From the NCBI RefSeq assembly GCF_016634425.1, contig NZ_JAEPES010000001.1:248001-312000 (forward strand): a DNA stretch of 64,000 nucleotides, read 5' to 3'. The position numbers and the translations under genes were made by a program. The notes under the pieces were generated by a model. That model was not told where the DNA came from and searched no databases. It worked only from the letters and a program-made list of their open reading frames with translations. Positions 51,082-60,660 of the stretch are shown in pieces. The stretch is from Lacisediminihabitans changchengi. Lineage in GTDB: Bacteria > Actinomycetota > Actinomycetes > Actinomycetales > Microbacteriaceae. The stretch's first letter is position 1, and every line of letters begins with the position of its first letter.

Positions 51082-52551
51082 GTGAGCATGGCGAGGCGGC
51101 GGTGGGTCTTTGCCGGCCAGCTCGGCCAGCAGTTCGACGACGGCGGGCCCATGCTGATCATCGAGGCGAAATCGGTCTTCGGGCGTCGCCCCATCCACCG
51201 GGCGAAAGCCCACCTCATTCTCTCCGCGCTGCGGCACCGGGCCCGCGAGCTGGGCGATCGCGCGGAGTTCCACCAGGTGCAGCGCTACTCCGACGTCGTT
51301 GACGGCCGAGGCGATCTAGAGGTGATCGATCCCCCTTCGTGGAGCGCGCGCCGCTTCGTGCAACGCCGCGATATCACTGTCTTGCCGAGCCGGGGATTCG
51401 TGACCAGCGAGGCGGACTTCGAGCGCTGGGCCGATTCGCGGGGAGCGCGCCGCCTCCTGCTGGAGGACTTCTACCGCGACGTGCGGTCGCGCACCGGAAT
51501 TCTCATGGAGGGGCAATCCCCCTCGGGCGGAAACTGGAACTTCGACCACGACAACCGCCGCCCACCGCCCAAGAACGCCGCGACCCTGGGCCATGCACCG
51601 TGGTGGCCAGAAGAAGACGATATTGACGAGCGGGTGCGCCGCGACCTCGACCACTGGCAGGCGGAGGGATCCGTACGACTCGTGGGCGACGACGGCCCGC
51701 GGCGTTTCGCCGTCACCGACGCGGAGGCCAGGCTCTCGCTCGACGACTTCCTCGACTACCGGCTTTCCGACTTCGGCCCGTACGAGGATGCGATGCTGCA
51801 GGGTGATTGGACGATGGCGCACTCGCTTCTCAGCGTTCCCCTCAACCTTGGCGTGCTGAATCCGCGCGAGGTCGTCGATGCGGCAGAGGAGCGCTACCGC
51901 GCAGGCCACGCGCCGCTCAACAGCGTCGAGGGGTTCGTTCGGCAGATAGCAGGATGGCGGGACTACGTCTGGCACCTGTACTGGCATCTCGGCGAGTCAT
52001 ATCCGACCGATCACAATCATCTGAACGCCACGGCCCCGCTCCCCCCGGCCTTCCTCACGCTCGACCCCGACCTGATCACGGCGCACTGCCTGCACGAGAC
52101 GATCGACGGCATGCGTCGGCATGGTTGGGCCCACCACATCCAACGCTTGATGGTTCTCGGAAACTGGGCGCTGCAGCACGGCTACGCCCCAGCGGCGCTC
52201 AACGACTGGTTCGTCGACATGTTCGTCGACGGCACCCCGTGGGTAATGCCCGCCAACGTCATCGGCATGTCTCAGCACGCCGACGGCGGCATCGTCGCCA
52301 CCAAGCCGTACGCGGCCGGCGGCGCCTACATCTCCACCATGTCGGACTACTGCGGCTCTTGCCGCTTCAACCCGAAGGTGCGGCTCGGCGACGACGCGTG
52401 CCCATTCACCGCCGGGTACTGGGCGTTTCTCGACCGCACAGAGGGGAGGCTGGCCGGCAACGCACGGATGCGAGAGCCGCTGGCCGCGCTCCGTCGACTC
52501 TCCGACCGCGAGGCCGTCGTCGATCAGGAGCGGCGTCGCGAGGAGTGGTAG
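51082..52551 (+). CDS. Iron-sulfur bacterial (6-4) photolyase (FeS-BCP/CryPro)
   Basis: Light-driven DNA repair flavoprotein of 489 residues, of the prokaryotic (6-4) photolyase group. N-terminal antenna domain (VFAGQLGQQFDDGG) and FAD domain (WYRGGYS-like VEGFVRQIAGWRDYVWHLYW, HHIQRLMVLGNWAL, WVMPANVIGMSQHADGG). Four Cys, C336, C424, C427 and C440, have exactly the spacing (88, 3, 13) of the 4Fe-4S ligands of Agrobacterium PhrB, around YCGSCRFNP and DACPF. It also binds a lumazine-type antenna in relatives. The GTG at 51082 has GAGG 7 nt upstream; an ATG at 51088 is the alternative. Confidence 0.92.
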   Translation: MSMARRRWVFAGQLGQQFDDGGPMLIIEAKSVFGRRPIHRAKAHLILSALRHRARELGDRAEFHQVQRYSDVVDGRGDLEVIDPPSWSARRFVQRRDITVLPSRGFVTSEADFERWADSRGARRLLLEDFYRDVRSRTGILMEGQSPSGGNWNFDHDNRRPPPKNAATLGHAPWWPEEDDIDERVRRDLDHWQAEGSVRLVGDDGPRRFAVTDAEARLSLDDFLDYRLSDFGPYEDAMLQGDWTMAHSLLSVPLNLGVLNPREVVDAAEERYRAGHAPLNSVEGFVRQIAGWRDYVWHLYWHLGESYPTDHNHLNATAPLPPAFLTLDPDLITAHCLHETIDGMRRHGWAHHIQRLMVLGNWALQHGYAPAALNDWFVDMFVDGTPWVMPANVIGMSQHADGGIVATKPYAAGGAYISTMSDYCGSCRFNPKVRLGDDACPFTAGYWAFLDRTEGRLAGNARMREPLAALRRLSDREAVVDQERRREEW

Positions 52552-52696
52552 CCAGACGGCCCCATTGTGTGCGCGCGCATCATTCGTTTGCCCGGCGTTC
52601 CAGCGGGTTGTCGAACAGCGTGCAACTGCGGGCGAGTGGCGATCTCCAGCGCGCCGCGGGGCGCCGCGGTGCCGGGAATGGCGATGTCAGCGAGCC

Positions 52697-53629
52697 TCAC
52701 GACGCGACCTCGTCCGCGCTCATCCGCACGATCGTCTTCCCCGTCGCCGAGCCGGGCGAGGAAAAGGCCGCGGCCGCCTCGTCGAGCGACACGACGGAGC
52801 CCACCAAGGTGCGCAGCCGGCCAGTCCTTACCCGCTCGGCGAGCTCCGCGAGGTCGCTTCGGCGCGGTTCCACCACGAAGAAGATTGCCGTCACACCGGC
52901 CCGCTGCGTTTCGGGGGGCGACGCTATGGAGACGAATCTGCCGCCCTCGGCGACCAGAGCCGCCGAGCGCGCTCCGATCTCACCCCCGATCACGTCGAAG
53001 GCGAGGTCGACCGAGCCGACATCGGCAGAGAAGTCGGCGTTCACGTCGACGAACCTGTGTGCGCCAGCATCCAGCGCTCGGTCTCGCTGGTCGGCCCGGC
53101 CCGTGCCGACCACGACCGCGCCGGCCTCCCGCGCGAGTTGAGCGACGACCGAGCCGACCCCGCCGGCCACCCCGTTGACGAAGACCGTCTGGCCCGACGT
53201 CAGTCGGCCGTGCTCGAACAGCCCCTGCCAGGCGGTCGAGCCCGAGATCGCGAGGCTCGCGCCCGTGACGAAATCGACGTCGGCGGGCAGTGGGGCCAGA
53301 TTACGCGCCTCGACCGCGACGAACTCCGCCAGCGATCCGTCGCGCGCCCAATCAGTGAGCCCGTAGACACGCTGGCCGATCGACAGGCCGGTCGTGCCGT
53401 AGCCGAGAGCGGTCACGATCCCGGCAACCTCGTGGCCGGGAATGGACGGGGTGCGGTCGCGGCCGGCCCGGTCTGTCCAGGTCGCCGGCCACTCTAACTC
53501 ACCGGGCGTGAATCCCGCGGCGTGAACCCGAACGATCACGTCATTCTCCGCGGCATGCGGGGCGGGCCGGTCATCGAGGCGCATCCCCGCGACCGAATCG
53601 ACGCGATTCGGCACGACGATGGCCTTCAT
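52697..53629 (-). CDS. MDR-family NADP-dependent oxidoreductase (quinone reductase-like)
   Basis: 310-residue medium-chain dehydrogenase/reductase without zinc. GroES-like N-terminus (VIVRVHAAGFTPGELEW), PGHEVAGIVTALGYG, the GATAWQ-like ISGSTAWQGLFEH, and the Rossmann loop VNGVAGGVGSVVAQLAREAGA are present. It lacks the structural Cys cluster, so is probably a quinone or enal reductase. AGGAG lies 5 nt before the ATG at 53629. It is next to a TetR gene on the same strand, 119 bp away; the regulator is upstream of it and may control it too. Confidence 0.85.
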   Translation of the reverse strand: MKAIVVPNRVDSVAGMRLDDRPAPHAAENDVIVRVHAAGFTPGELEWPATWTDRAGRDRTPSIPGHEVAGIVTALGYGTTGLSIGQRVYGLTDWARDGSLAEFVAVEARNLAPLPADVDFVTGASLAISGSTAWQGLFEHGRLTSGQTVFVNGVAGGVGSVVAQLAREAGAVVVGTGRADQRDRALDAGAHRFVDVNADFSADVGSVDLAFDVIGGEIGARSAALVAEGGRFVSIASPPETQRAGVTAIFFVVEPRRSDLAELAERVRTGRLRTLVGSVVSLDEAAAAFSSPGSATGKTIVRMSADEVAS

Positions 53630-53748
53630 GGCGACTCCTTTTCAGGATGTTTTCTGGCGCCTATTTTGCCTCGGTGTCGCGGTGTGCGCCACAACCGAAT
53701 GCCCCTCGGGCGTCACGCAGGCTGCCGGTCTGCGGAGCGTTAGGCCAC

Positions 53749-54345
53749 TCAGCCTGCCTCGTGAGCCAGCGCGCCCGAGATGAGCAGCTGCACGAGCACA
53801 TCGGCCTCGTAGTTGGCGTCATTGGCCGCGCCGATGCAGAGGTTTCCGACACCCTTGAGCAGGTTGTAGGCGTCGACCGTCGCAGCCGAGTCGACGGATT
53901 TTAGTGCCGCGTGGAGTAGAGAACCGCACACCGGGACGAGGCGATCGACGAAGTAGGAGTGCAAAGCATCGGACCCGGCGCTGTCTCCCTGAAGAGCGCC
54001 GGCAAGGCCGTGCTTGGTGACCAAGAACTCGACAAAGAGCGCCACCCAGGCTCGCAAGGCCGCCTCGGGCGTCGCGCTCTCCGCGAGCAGTCGCGGTCCG
54101 GCGTCGGCGCACGCCTCGACCTGATGGCGGTAGACCGCGACCACGAGTTCTGATCGGGTGGGGAAATGACGGTAGATCGTCCCCATACCGACTCCTGCCC
54201 TCGCCGCGATCGCACGGACGGGAGCGTCGACGCCGGACGTGACGAACACGGCCGCCGCCGCCTCGAGGAGTGCCTGCTCATTTCGTCTCGCATCGACGCG
54301 CATCGGCCGCGCCGCAGGTGGTCGCGACTCGTCGGTATCAGTCAC
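53749..54345 (-). CDS. TetR family transcriptional regulator
   Basis: Repressor of 198 residues. The N-terminal helix-turn-helix is typical: ALLEAAAAVFVTSGVDAPV, IAARAGVGMGTIYRHFPTR. The C-terminal ligand domain is like that of TetR proteins with the SBD (AWVALFVEFLVTKHGLAGAL and NLLKGVGNLCIGAAND). The GTG at 54345 is taken, close to GAG; an ATG at 54303 (MRVDARRNE) is the alternative. Divergent from an alpha/beta hydrolase gene across two palindromic operators, which makes that hydrolase the most likely target. Confidence 0.9.
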   Translation of the reverse strand: MTDTDESRPPAARPMRVDARRNEQALLEAAAAVFVTSGVDAPVRAIAARAGVGMGTIYRHFPTRSELVVAVYRHQVEACADAGPRLLAESATPEAALRAWVALFVEFLVTKHGLAGALQGDSAGSDALHSYFVDRLVPVCGSLLHAALKSVDSAATVDAYNLLKGVGNLCIGAANDANYEADVLVQLLISGALAHEAG

Positions 54346-54382
54346 AATCTCGCAGACCTTTCGATGTCGTCGACACTCGTAT

Positions 54383-54427
54383 TTGCTATTCGGAACAATG
54401 CTCCGTATATTTCGGAGCGGTGCTCCG
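54383..54427. promoter_or_regulatory. Hydrolase promoter with twin TetR operators
   Basis: On the plus strand TTGCTA (54383-54388) and TATATT (54406-54411) are 17 bp apart, a good sigma-70 promoter. Operator 1, CGGAACAATGCTCCG (54391-54405), lies in the spacer. Operator 2, CGGAGCGGTGCTCCG (54413-54427), is a perfect palindrome. Their centres are 22 bp apart, two helical turns, consistent with cooperative repressor binding. Confidence 0.75.
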
Positions 54428-54471
54428 CTTCCAGTATGGCAGAGCCCGTTCCCGTTCGAAAGGAAGCAATC

Positions 54472-55425
54472 ATGTCCCCAATTACGTCCCCAACCGTCGA
54501 GGCACTCAATTCCATCGTCGGCGCTGGAGTTCCGGTCGTCTCGGCTTCTCCCGTCGAGCTTCTCGCCCCCGCACGACCGGTCCCGCTCGAGGTGCGGATA
54601 TCCGCCCCGGCAACCGGCACGGACCTCCCCGTGGTGCTGTTCTCTCACGGCAACGGGTGGAATCTAGACGGCTACGCGCCGCTCGCGGCGTTCTGGGCCT
54701 CCCGCGGATTCGTCGTCATCCAGCCCACGCATCTCGATTCCCGCCGCATCGGATTCGGATTCGACCACCCCGTGTTCCCGTCGATCTGGACAGAGCGGAT
54801 CGCTGATCTCGGGCACATCCTCGACCAGCTCGACACCGTCGAGGCCGCAGTCCCCGGCCTCTCCGGTCGCATCGACCCCAGCCGCATCGCCGCGACCGGT
54901 CACTCCTGGGGCGCGCAGACCGCGCAGTCACTCCTGGGCGCACGCATCGTCGACAAGGCCGGCCACGTCGGTGACGACATGTCCGACCACCGCATCAGCG
55001 CCGGCATCCTGCTCTCCGCGACCGGTCTCGGGGGCGAGCACCTACATCCGTTCGCGCAGGCGAACTTCCCCTTCATGCACCCGTCCTTCCAGGAGCTGAC
55101 CACGCCGACGCTCGTCATCGCCGGTGACCACGACCAGTCGAAGATGTCTAGCCGCGGACCCGACTGGTTTACCGACGGATATACGCACAGCCCCGGCGCG
55201 ACCGACCTCATCACCCTGTACGGCGCCGAGCACGGGCTCGGCGGGATCGTCGGTTACGAGGTCGCCGAGACGACCGACGAGAACCCGGAGCGGGTCGCCG
55301 TCATCCAGCGAATGACTACTGCGTACCTTCGGAGCGCCCTCGACGTCGATGACGCGAGCTGGCCCGCTGCGCGCGCCGCCTTCAACGACGGCACGCACGA
55401 GATCGGTCGCGTCGAGACGAAGTGA
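54472..55425 (+). CDS. Alpha/beta hydrolase (PAF-acetylhydrolase/chlorophyllase-like)
   Basis: 317-residue serine hydrolase of the platelet-activating-factor-acetylhydrolase or dienelactone-hydrolase-like group. Motifs: oxyanion region VVLFSHGNGWNLDGYAPLAA, nucleophile elbow ATGHSWGAQTAQ, TPTLVIAGDHDQSK (Asp region) and YGAEHGLGG (catalytic His). The substrate is not clear. AAAGGAAG precedes the ATG at 54472. It lies under the twin TetR operators and is probably induced by the regulator's ligand, so a role in breaking down or detoxifying an ester is a fair inference. Confidence 0.85.
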   Translation: MSPITSPTVEALNSIVGAGVPVVSASPVELLAPARPVPLEVRISAPATGTDLPVVLFSHGNGWNLDGYAPLAAFWASRGFVVIQPTHLDSRRIGFGFDHPVFPSIWTERIADLGHILDQLDTVEAAVPGLSGRIDPSRIAATGHSWGAQTAQSLLGARIVDKAGHVGDDMSDHRISAGILLSATGLGGEHLHPFAQANFPFMHPSFQELTTPTLVIAGDHDQSKMSSRGPDWFTDGYTHSPGATDLITLYGAEHGLGGIVGYEVAETTDENPERVAVIQRMTTAYLRSALDVDDASWPAARAAFNDGTHEIGRVETK

Positions 55426-55458
55426 TGCTCGACGGATGCCGCGGCGAGGCCCCGCCGG

Positions 55459-56664
55459 CTATTCCCGAATAGCCTGGGACAGCCCCACCCTCTCGCCACT
55501 CTCGACCGCCTCCAACCAGCTCGCGAATACGGTGCCCCCCGGCCGCGTCGCCGAGCGACTCGGGGCGGTGAACGGGTCTCCCGCGTCGAACTCGATCGTC
55601 GAGGTGCGCTCGACCGGGGCGGTGGGATTCGCGCGTTCACTCTGAATCAGTTCCGCCAATCGACGCCCGATCGGTTTGACGACGCCATCGCTGTCGATCA
55701 ACCCCAGGGTGTACTCGAGCTCGGGGAAGTCACCAAGCGTGCGACTCACATCGTGCGAGCACCACCAGGTGACGCCCCACAGCTGCGGGGAGTCGAGCGT
55801 GTTGCGCAGGCTCGACTCCAAGAAGTCGGGGGCGTCGGCCTCGGCCACCGCCGGGAAGGGAGCACCGATCTCCTGCAGCCAGACCGGTCGCTGCGGGTCA
55901 TCCGACCATGCGGCCGCGAGCTGAACCAGATACTCGGCAAATCTCGTGCGGGCCGGATGCCCCGCGGGAAACTCGCGAGCCACCGCCGTGAAGATCCACG
56001 AATGCACCGTGGTGACATCCCCCAGAGCCGCGGCGTGCAGCGGCGTCACGGGAGACCGATCGTCAAACCACACATCGTCGTCGAACGAGTGCTGATGCTG
56101 ACCGTGCGGCCAGCCCTCCCGCGCCGCCGCGAGCATCGTCTCCAGCCAGGCGCCCATCTGGTCGGCGCTGGTGACGAAGGCCTCCGGATGCCGGTCCAGC
56201 GCGAACTGGTCCGTCTCGTTTCCGACCGTGAGGCCGATAACGTTCGGTCTGGCCGACACCTCGCGAGCGATCGCGGTGATCAGCTCCGCTTCTGCCGCGA
56301 CGACCTGCGGGTCGGTGAAGATGTTTCGGCGATGCCAGCTGGTCACCCAGCTCGGCAGGAAGTCGAAGCTCGACAGGTGCCCCTGCAGACCATCGACGGC
56401 GACATCCATTCCGAACTCCGCCGCGACGTCGACCACTGTCCCGACCTTTGCCAGCTCCGCACCGCGAATCAGCGTCCGCGACGGCTGCAGAAGCGGCCAG
56501 ATCGGGAACACCCGCACGTGGTCGAGTCCGAGCCCGGCCAACACCTCGAAGTCGCGCCGCACGGCGTCGGCGTCGAAGTCGAGCCACGAGTGGAACCAGC
56601 CGTCGCGCGGGGTGTAGTTGGCGCCCCAGCGCAGCGGCCGAGAACGGGTGAGGGAAACGCTCAT
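55459..56664 (-). CDS. GH5-like glycosyl hydrolase (cellulase superfamily)
   Basis: 401-residue TIM-barrel hydrolase, GH5/GH-A clan type, in a mannoside operon. RWGANYTPRDGWFHSWL at the N-terminus, LDHVRVFPIWPLLQPS, ending with a likely acid/base in GNETDQF (Glu 150) and nucleophile in WLQEIGAPF (Glu 265), which is the strand-4/strand-7 Glu pair of clan GH-A. No signal peptide, so an intracellular beta-mannosidase or mannanase-like activity on imported oligosaccharides is likely; the family is not certain. The ATG overlaps the stop of the GH38 gene (ATGA), and it is the last gene of the operon. Confidence 0.82.
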   Translation of the reverse strand: MSVSLTRSRPLRWGANYTPRDGWFHSWLDFDADAVRRDFEVLAGLGLDHVRVFPIWPLLQPSRTLIRGAELAKVGTVVDVAAEFGMDVAVDGLQGHLSSFDFLPSWVTSWHRRNIFTDPQVVAAEAELITAIAREVSARPNVIGLTVGNETDQFALDRHPEAFVTSADQMGAWLETMLAAAREGWPHGQHQHSFDDDVWFDDRSPVTPLHAAALGDVTTVHSWIFTAVAREFPAGHPARTRFAEYLVQLAAAWSDDPQRPVWLQEIGAPFPAVAEADAPDFLESSLRNTLDSPQLWGVTWWCSHDVSRTLGDFPELEYTLGLIDSDGVVKPIGRRLAELIQSERANPTAPVERTSTIEFDAGDPFTAPSRSATRPGGTVFASWLEAVESGERVGLSQAIRE

Positions 56665-59600
56665 CGGCGGCGGAGCCTCACGGTGACGATCTGGAACGGA
56701 CGGAGGCGCAACGCCAACTCGCCACCATCCGAGCTGACGAGAGCGGCACCATCGAGCGGCTGCTCGAGCAGATCGGTCTCCCACGCGGAATCGAATGCAA
56801 AGTCCGGGGTCACCGTCGCGCGGGCACGCGAGCCGAGGGGCTCGTACAGACGCACGATCACGTCGCCGCTCTCATCCTCTGCGAGCTTGACGGTCTCGAG
56901 CACCACGGCACCTTCGGTCCGCGCGATCGGAGCGACCGGGGTGGCCCCGAAGATACGGCGCTCGGGCAGGTTGATCGCGTAGCCGGCCTCAACCGCCTCG
57001 CCGAGCTCGGCACCGACGACCAGTCCGAAGCGCACGCGATGCTCGCCCTGGTCGGTCTGCGGGTCGGGGTACTTCGGCCCGCGCAGCAGCGACAGGCGCA
57101 CGGTCGTGTAGCTGCCGCCGTCTTCGGACTCATGGCGCGCGACGTCGTGCCCGTAGGTCGAATCGTTGACCACTGCCGCGCCATAGCCGCGCTCCCCCAC
57201 GTGCACCCAGCGATGCGCAGAGACCTCGAATCGTGCGGTGTCCCACGTCGTGTTCACGTGGGTCGAACGCACCAGGTGACCGAACTGCGTCTCGAATGCG
57301 GCCTGGTCGGTGTGCACGTCGATCGGGAAGGCGACCTTGAGCAGCTTCTCCTGCTCGTGCCAATCGACGATCGTGTCGATGTCGACGGTGGTGGAATCCG
57401 GAGCGACGGTGACGTTCTGCACGATGTGCGACGAGCCGAAAGCACGCGCGATCCGAACCGTCGCGCTGCCGTCGGCCGAGCGCAGCAGTTCGAGCGATTC
57501 GACGTCGCGCAGGTCGACGACCGTGTTCTTGTAGAACTCGTCGATGTCCCACGCGTCCCACATGTTGGGAAAGTCGTTGTGTACCTGCAGCAGGTTGCCC
57601 GACTCGCCGGCGGGCAGAACCTCGCGATCGGCGGCGAGGTCACGCACCGAGCCGAGCGTGCCGTCGGCCTCGACGACGATGCGGATACGCCCGTTGTCGA
57701 GCACGAATCCGCCGTTCTCGGCGACGGCGTCGACCGGGGTGGTGGCGACGACGCTCAGCGCGGCACCGTAGCTCGGCACGCCGTCTCGGGCGAACGGAGA
57801 GGCGTTGAACACCAGCTCCGCGTCGCCCTCGCCGGCCAGCGCACGCTGCGACGACTCGATGATCGCGTGCAGGTCTTCAGCGATCTGCTGGTAGCGCTCG
57901 GCGGCCTCGCGATGAACCCAGGCGATCGAGGTGCCGGGCAGCACGTCGTGGAACTGGTGCACCAGCACGAGCTTCCAGATGCGGTCGAGCTCGGCGTGCG
58001 GGTAGTCGGCCACGCCTCGGATGGCCGCCGTCGCCGCCCACAGCTCGGCCTCGTGCAGCAGATGCTCGCTGCGGCGGTTGCCCTGCTTGGTCTTGCCCTG
58101 CGAGGTCAGCGTGCCGCGGTGCAGCTCGAGGTAGAGCTCGCCCTTCCAGACCGGTGCATCGACATACTCGCGCTGGGCCTCGGCGAAGAACTCTGCCGGC
58201 GTGCGGATGACGACCTTCGGCGATCCCTCGAGGTCACGCGTGCGCTTCGCCGCCTGCAGCATCTCGCGGGTGGGCCCGCCGCCGCCGTCGCCCCAGCCGA
58301 ACGGCACCAGCGAGTGATTCGATGCGCCTTTGTCACGGTAGTTGCGCACAGCGTGGGCGAGTTCCTTGCCCGACAGATTGGAGTTGTAGGTGTCAGCGGG
58401 CGGGAAATGGGTGAAGACGCGCGTGCCGTCGATGCCCTCCCAGTTGAAGCTGTGGTGCGGAAAGAGGTTGGTCTGGTTCCACGAGATCTTCTGCGTGAGA
58501 AACCACTTCATGCCGGCCAACGTCACGATCTGCGGCAGGGCCGCCGAATAGCCGAACGAGTCGGGCAGCCAGACCTCGTGCGCGTGGATGCCGAAGTTCT
58601 CCATGAAGAACTTCTGGCCGTGGACGAACTGCCGGGCCATCGCCTCGGAACCGACCATGTTGGTGTCCGACTCGACCCACATGCCTCCGACCGGCACGAA
58701 GCGACCGTCGGCGACGGCCTTCTTCACTCGCTCGAAGACCTCGGGGCGGTACTCCTTGATCCAGGCGTACTGCTGCGCCGACGACATGGCGAATTGGAAG
58801 TCGCCATCGCTCTCGAGCAGGTTGAGCACGTTCGACGACGTGCGCGCGACCTTGCGCACCGTCTCGCGCATCGGCCAGAGCCACGCGGAGTCGATATGCG
58901 CGTGTCCGATCGCGGTGACGGTGTGAGCGCTCGCGTTGGCCGGCGCAGACAGCACCTCCACCAGTTCCTGGCGAGCGGATGCCGCGGAGCCGGGCACATC
59001 GGAGAGCTCGAGAACATCCATCGCCCGTTCCATCGCCCGCAGGATGTTCCACCGACGCGGCTCGCCCAGCGGCAGCTCCAGCTCCAGCTCGAGCAGTGCG
59101 GTGAGGTCGGCCGCCAGCTCCCAGAGCTCGCGGTGGAAGACATCCACATCGGCCCGGGCGAGCGTGTAGATCGGCTCGTGCGATGAGGTCAGTTTGTCGC
59201 CCTCGTCGGTGGGGAGAAAGGGGTGAACGTCGAGCAGCAGGGGGTTGGCTGCCGCCTCGATGTAGAGATCGATGGGGTCGCCGGCCGCGCCTTCGACGGG
59301 GATCCAGACGTTGCGGGGGTTGAGTGCCTTGACCACCGAGCCGTCGGGCCGATAGACGAGGCCCTCGCTCTGGAATCCCGGCGAGTGATTCTGCCAGCCG
59401 AGGTCGATGACGATCTCCAGCTCGTTGCCCTCCGCCTCGGGGGGAACCGTGCCCGTGACATGAAACCAGGTCGTGCCCCAGGCGGGGCCCCACGGGTCGC
59501 CCACCGCGAACGGCTGATAGTCGACACCCGCGTCGGCCTTCGCCGTCGCGTCTCCTCCCGGGAGTGCGACGGAGGGCTGGACCGGCTCGCCACGACCGCC

Positions 59601-59717
59601 GGCGACATGCCATGCCTCCACGGTCAGTGGAGCCACCGGCTCGTGGACGGTGGTCGAGATGCGCTCGAGCAGCACGCGGGCGACTCGGTTTTCGATCAGG
59701 ACGTGGTTGTCGTGCAT
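56661..59717 (-). CDS. GH38 alpha-mannosidase
   Basis: 1,018-residue zinc-dependent retaining alpha-mannosidase that trims mannose from mannan or N-glycan fragments. The catalytic core shows GHAHIDSAWLWPMRET (zinc ligands His 272 and Asp 276) and VWLPDSFGYSAALPQI with nucleophile Asp 386; AWIKEYRPEVFERVKKAV and FLTQKISWNQTNLFPHHS complete the site. Beta-sandwich domains follow, as usual. No signal peptide. AAAGG lies 6 nt before the ATG at 59717. It sits between the permease genes and the GH5-like gene with which it overlaps. Confidence 0.93.
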   Translation of the reverse strand: MHDNHVLIENRVARVLLERISTTVHEPVAPLTVEAWHVAGGRGEPVQPSVALPGGDATAKADAGVDYQPFAVGDPWGPAWGTTWFHVTGTVPPEAEGNELEIVIDLGWQNHSPGFQSEGLVYRPDGSVVKALNPRNVWIPVEGAAGDPIDLYIEAAANPLLLDVHPFLPTDEGDKLTSSHEPIYTLARADVDVFHRELWELAADLTALLELELELPLGEPRRWNILRAMERAMDVLELSDVPGSAASARQELVEVLSAPANASAHTVTAIGHAHIDSAWLWPMRETVRKVARTSSNVLNLLESDGDFQFAMSSAQQYAWIKEYRPEVFERVKKAVADGRFVPVGGMWVESDTNMVGSEAMARQFVHGQKFFMENFGIHAHEVWLPDSFGYSAALPQIVTLAGMKWFLTQKISWNQTNLFPHHSFNWEGIDGTRVFTHFPPADTYNSNLSGKELAHAVRNYRDKGASNHSLVPFGWGDGGGGPTREMLQAAKRTRDLEGSPKVVIRTPAEFFAEAQREYVDAPVWKGELYLELHRGTLTSQGKTKQGNRRSEHLLHEAELWAATAAIRGVADYPHAELDRIWKLVLVHQFHDVLPGTSIAWVHREAAERYQQIAEDLHAIIESSQRALAGEGDAELVFNASPFARDGVPSYGAALSVVATTPVDAVAENGGFVLDNGRIRIVVEADGTLGSVRDLAADREVLPAGESGNLLQVHNDFPNMWDAWDIDEFYKNTVVDLRDVESLELLRSADGSATVRIARAFGSSHIVQNVTVAPDSTTVDIDTIVDWHEQEKLLKVAFPIDVHTDQAAFETQFGHLVRSTHVNTTWDTARFEVSAHRWVHVGERGYGAAVVNDSTYGHDVARHESEDGGSYTTVRLSLLRGPKYPDPQTDQGEHRVRFGLVVGAELGEAVEAGYAINLPERRIFGATPVAPIARTEGAVVLETVKLAEDESGDVIVRLYEPLGSRARATVTPDFAFDSAWETDLLEQPLDGAALVSSDGGELALRLRPFQIVTVRLRRR

Positions 59718-59769
59718 GAAAAGCCTTTCGATGTGAAGCGGTAGAGCGATGGAGAAGATGCGCGAGAAG

Positions 59770-60660
59770 TCAGCCCTTGACGGCGCCCTCGCCCACGCCC
59801 TTGAAGAACTGACGTTGCAGGGCGATGAACAGGATGATGAGGGGCACCACCGCGATGATGGTGCCGGCAGCGACGACCCGCGGGTCGCCGGCGAAGGTGC
59901 TCTGCAGGTAGTTGAGGCCGATGGTGAGGGTGTATTTGTCGGTGTCGGTCAGCACGAGCAACGGCCAGAGGAAGTCATCCCAACTGCCGATGAACGACAT
60001 CAGCCCGACGACGGCGAGAGTTCCGGTCACCGCGGGCATCGCGATGTTCCACAACCGGCGCCACGCGTTCGCCCCGTCGAGTGCTGCCGCCTCGTCGATC
60101 TCGTGCGGGATGGCCAGGAAGGCATTGCGCATGAGCAGCACATTCAGCGCGCCGATGCATCCGGGCAGCACTACCGCGACCAGCGTGTTGGTGAGGTGCA
60201 CGGAGTTCATGATCTGCAGCAGCGCGATGATCGAGGCCTCGCCAGGAATCAGCAGTGCGCCGACGAACACCGACAGGGCGAGCGAGCGCCCCCGGAACCG
60301 GAGTCGGGCGAGCGCGTAGCCGGCCAGGGCCGACCCGATCACATTGATCGCTACGTTGGAGACCGCCACGATGAGCGAGTTGCCCACGAAGCTCAGCACG
60401 GGCACGATCGACGTCACCCGTGCGTAGTTCTCGCCCGTCGCGTGCTTCGGCAACCAGATCGGGGGGATCGCGTAGAGGTTGTCGCCGACGCCCTTGATCG
60501 AGGTGAGGAACTGCCAGACGAACGGCCCCACAGTGATAGCGAGCACGAGCAGCAGCAATAGGTAGCGCACCGCCAGCTCGGGCCCGCGAAGACGGTAGCC
60601 GTCTTTGGTCTCGTAGCCACGTCGGCGGCGCACACGCGTGGAGGTCGCTTCGGCGGTCAT
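59770..60660 (-). CDS. ABC sugar permease, MalG type
   Basis: Inner-membrane permease subunit of 296 residues. Six helices are visible (YLLLLLVLAITVGPFVWQF is the first after the cytoplasmic lead). The EAA loop, EIDEAAALDGANAWRRLWN, which contacts the ATPase, is intact, and the C-terminus IALQRQFFKGVGEGAVKG is normal. It pairs with the MalF-like permease, whose stop overlaps its start (ATGA). No ATPase gene is in the operon; a shared MsiK-type ATPase elsewhere is the rule in actinobacteria. Confidence 0.92.
   Translation of the reverse strand: MTAEATSTRVRRRRGYETKDGYRLRGPELAVRYLLLLLVLAITVGPFVWQFLTSIKGVGDNLYAIPPIWLPKHATGENYARVTSIVPVLSFVGNSLIVAVSNVAINVIGSALAGYALARLRFRGRSLALSVFVGALLIPGEASIIALLQIMNSVHLTNTLVAVVLPGCIGALNVLLMRNAFLAIPHEIDEAAALDGANAWRRLWNIAMPAVTGTLAVVGLMSFIGSWDDFLWPLLVLTDTDKYTLTIGLNYLQSTFAGDPRVVAAGTIIAVVPLIILFIALQRQFFKGVGEGAVKG

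Noticed and set aside
52552..52696. Coding remnant between the photolyase and the MDR gene
   Set aside because: A minus-strand frame gives IAIPGTAAPRGALEIATRP, but there is no start, family resemblance or continuation.
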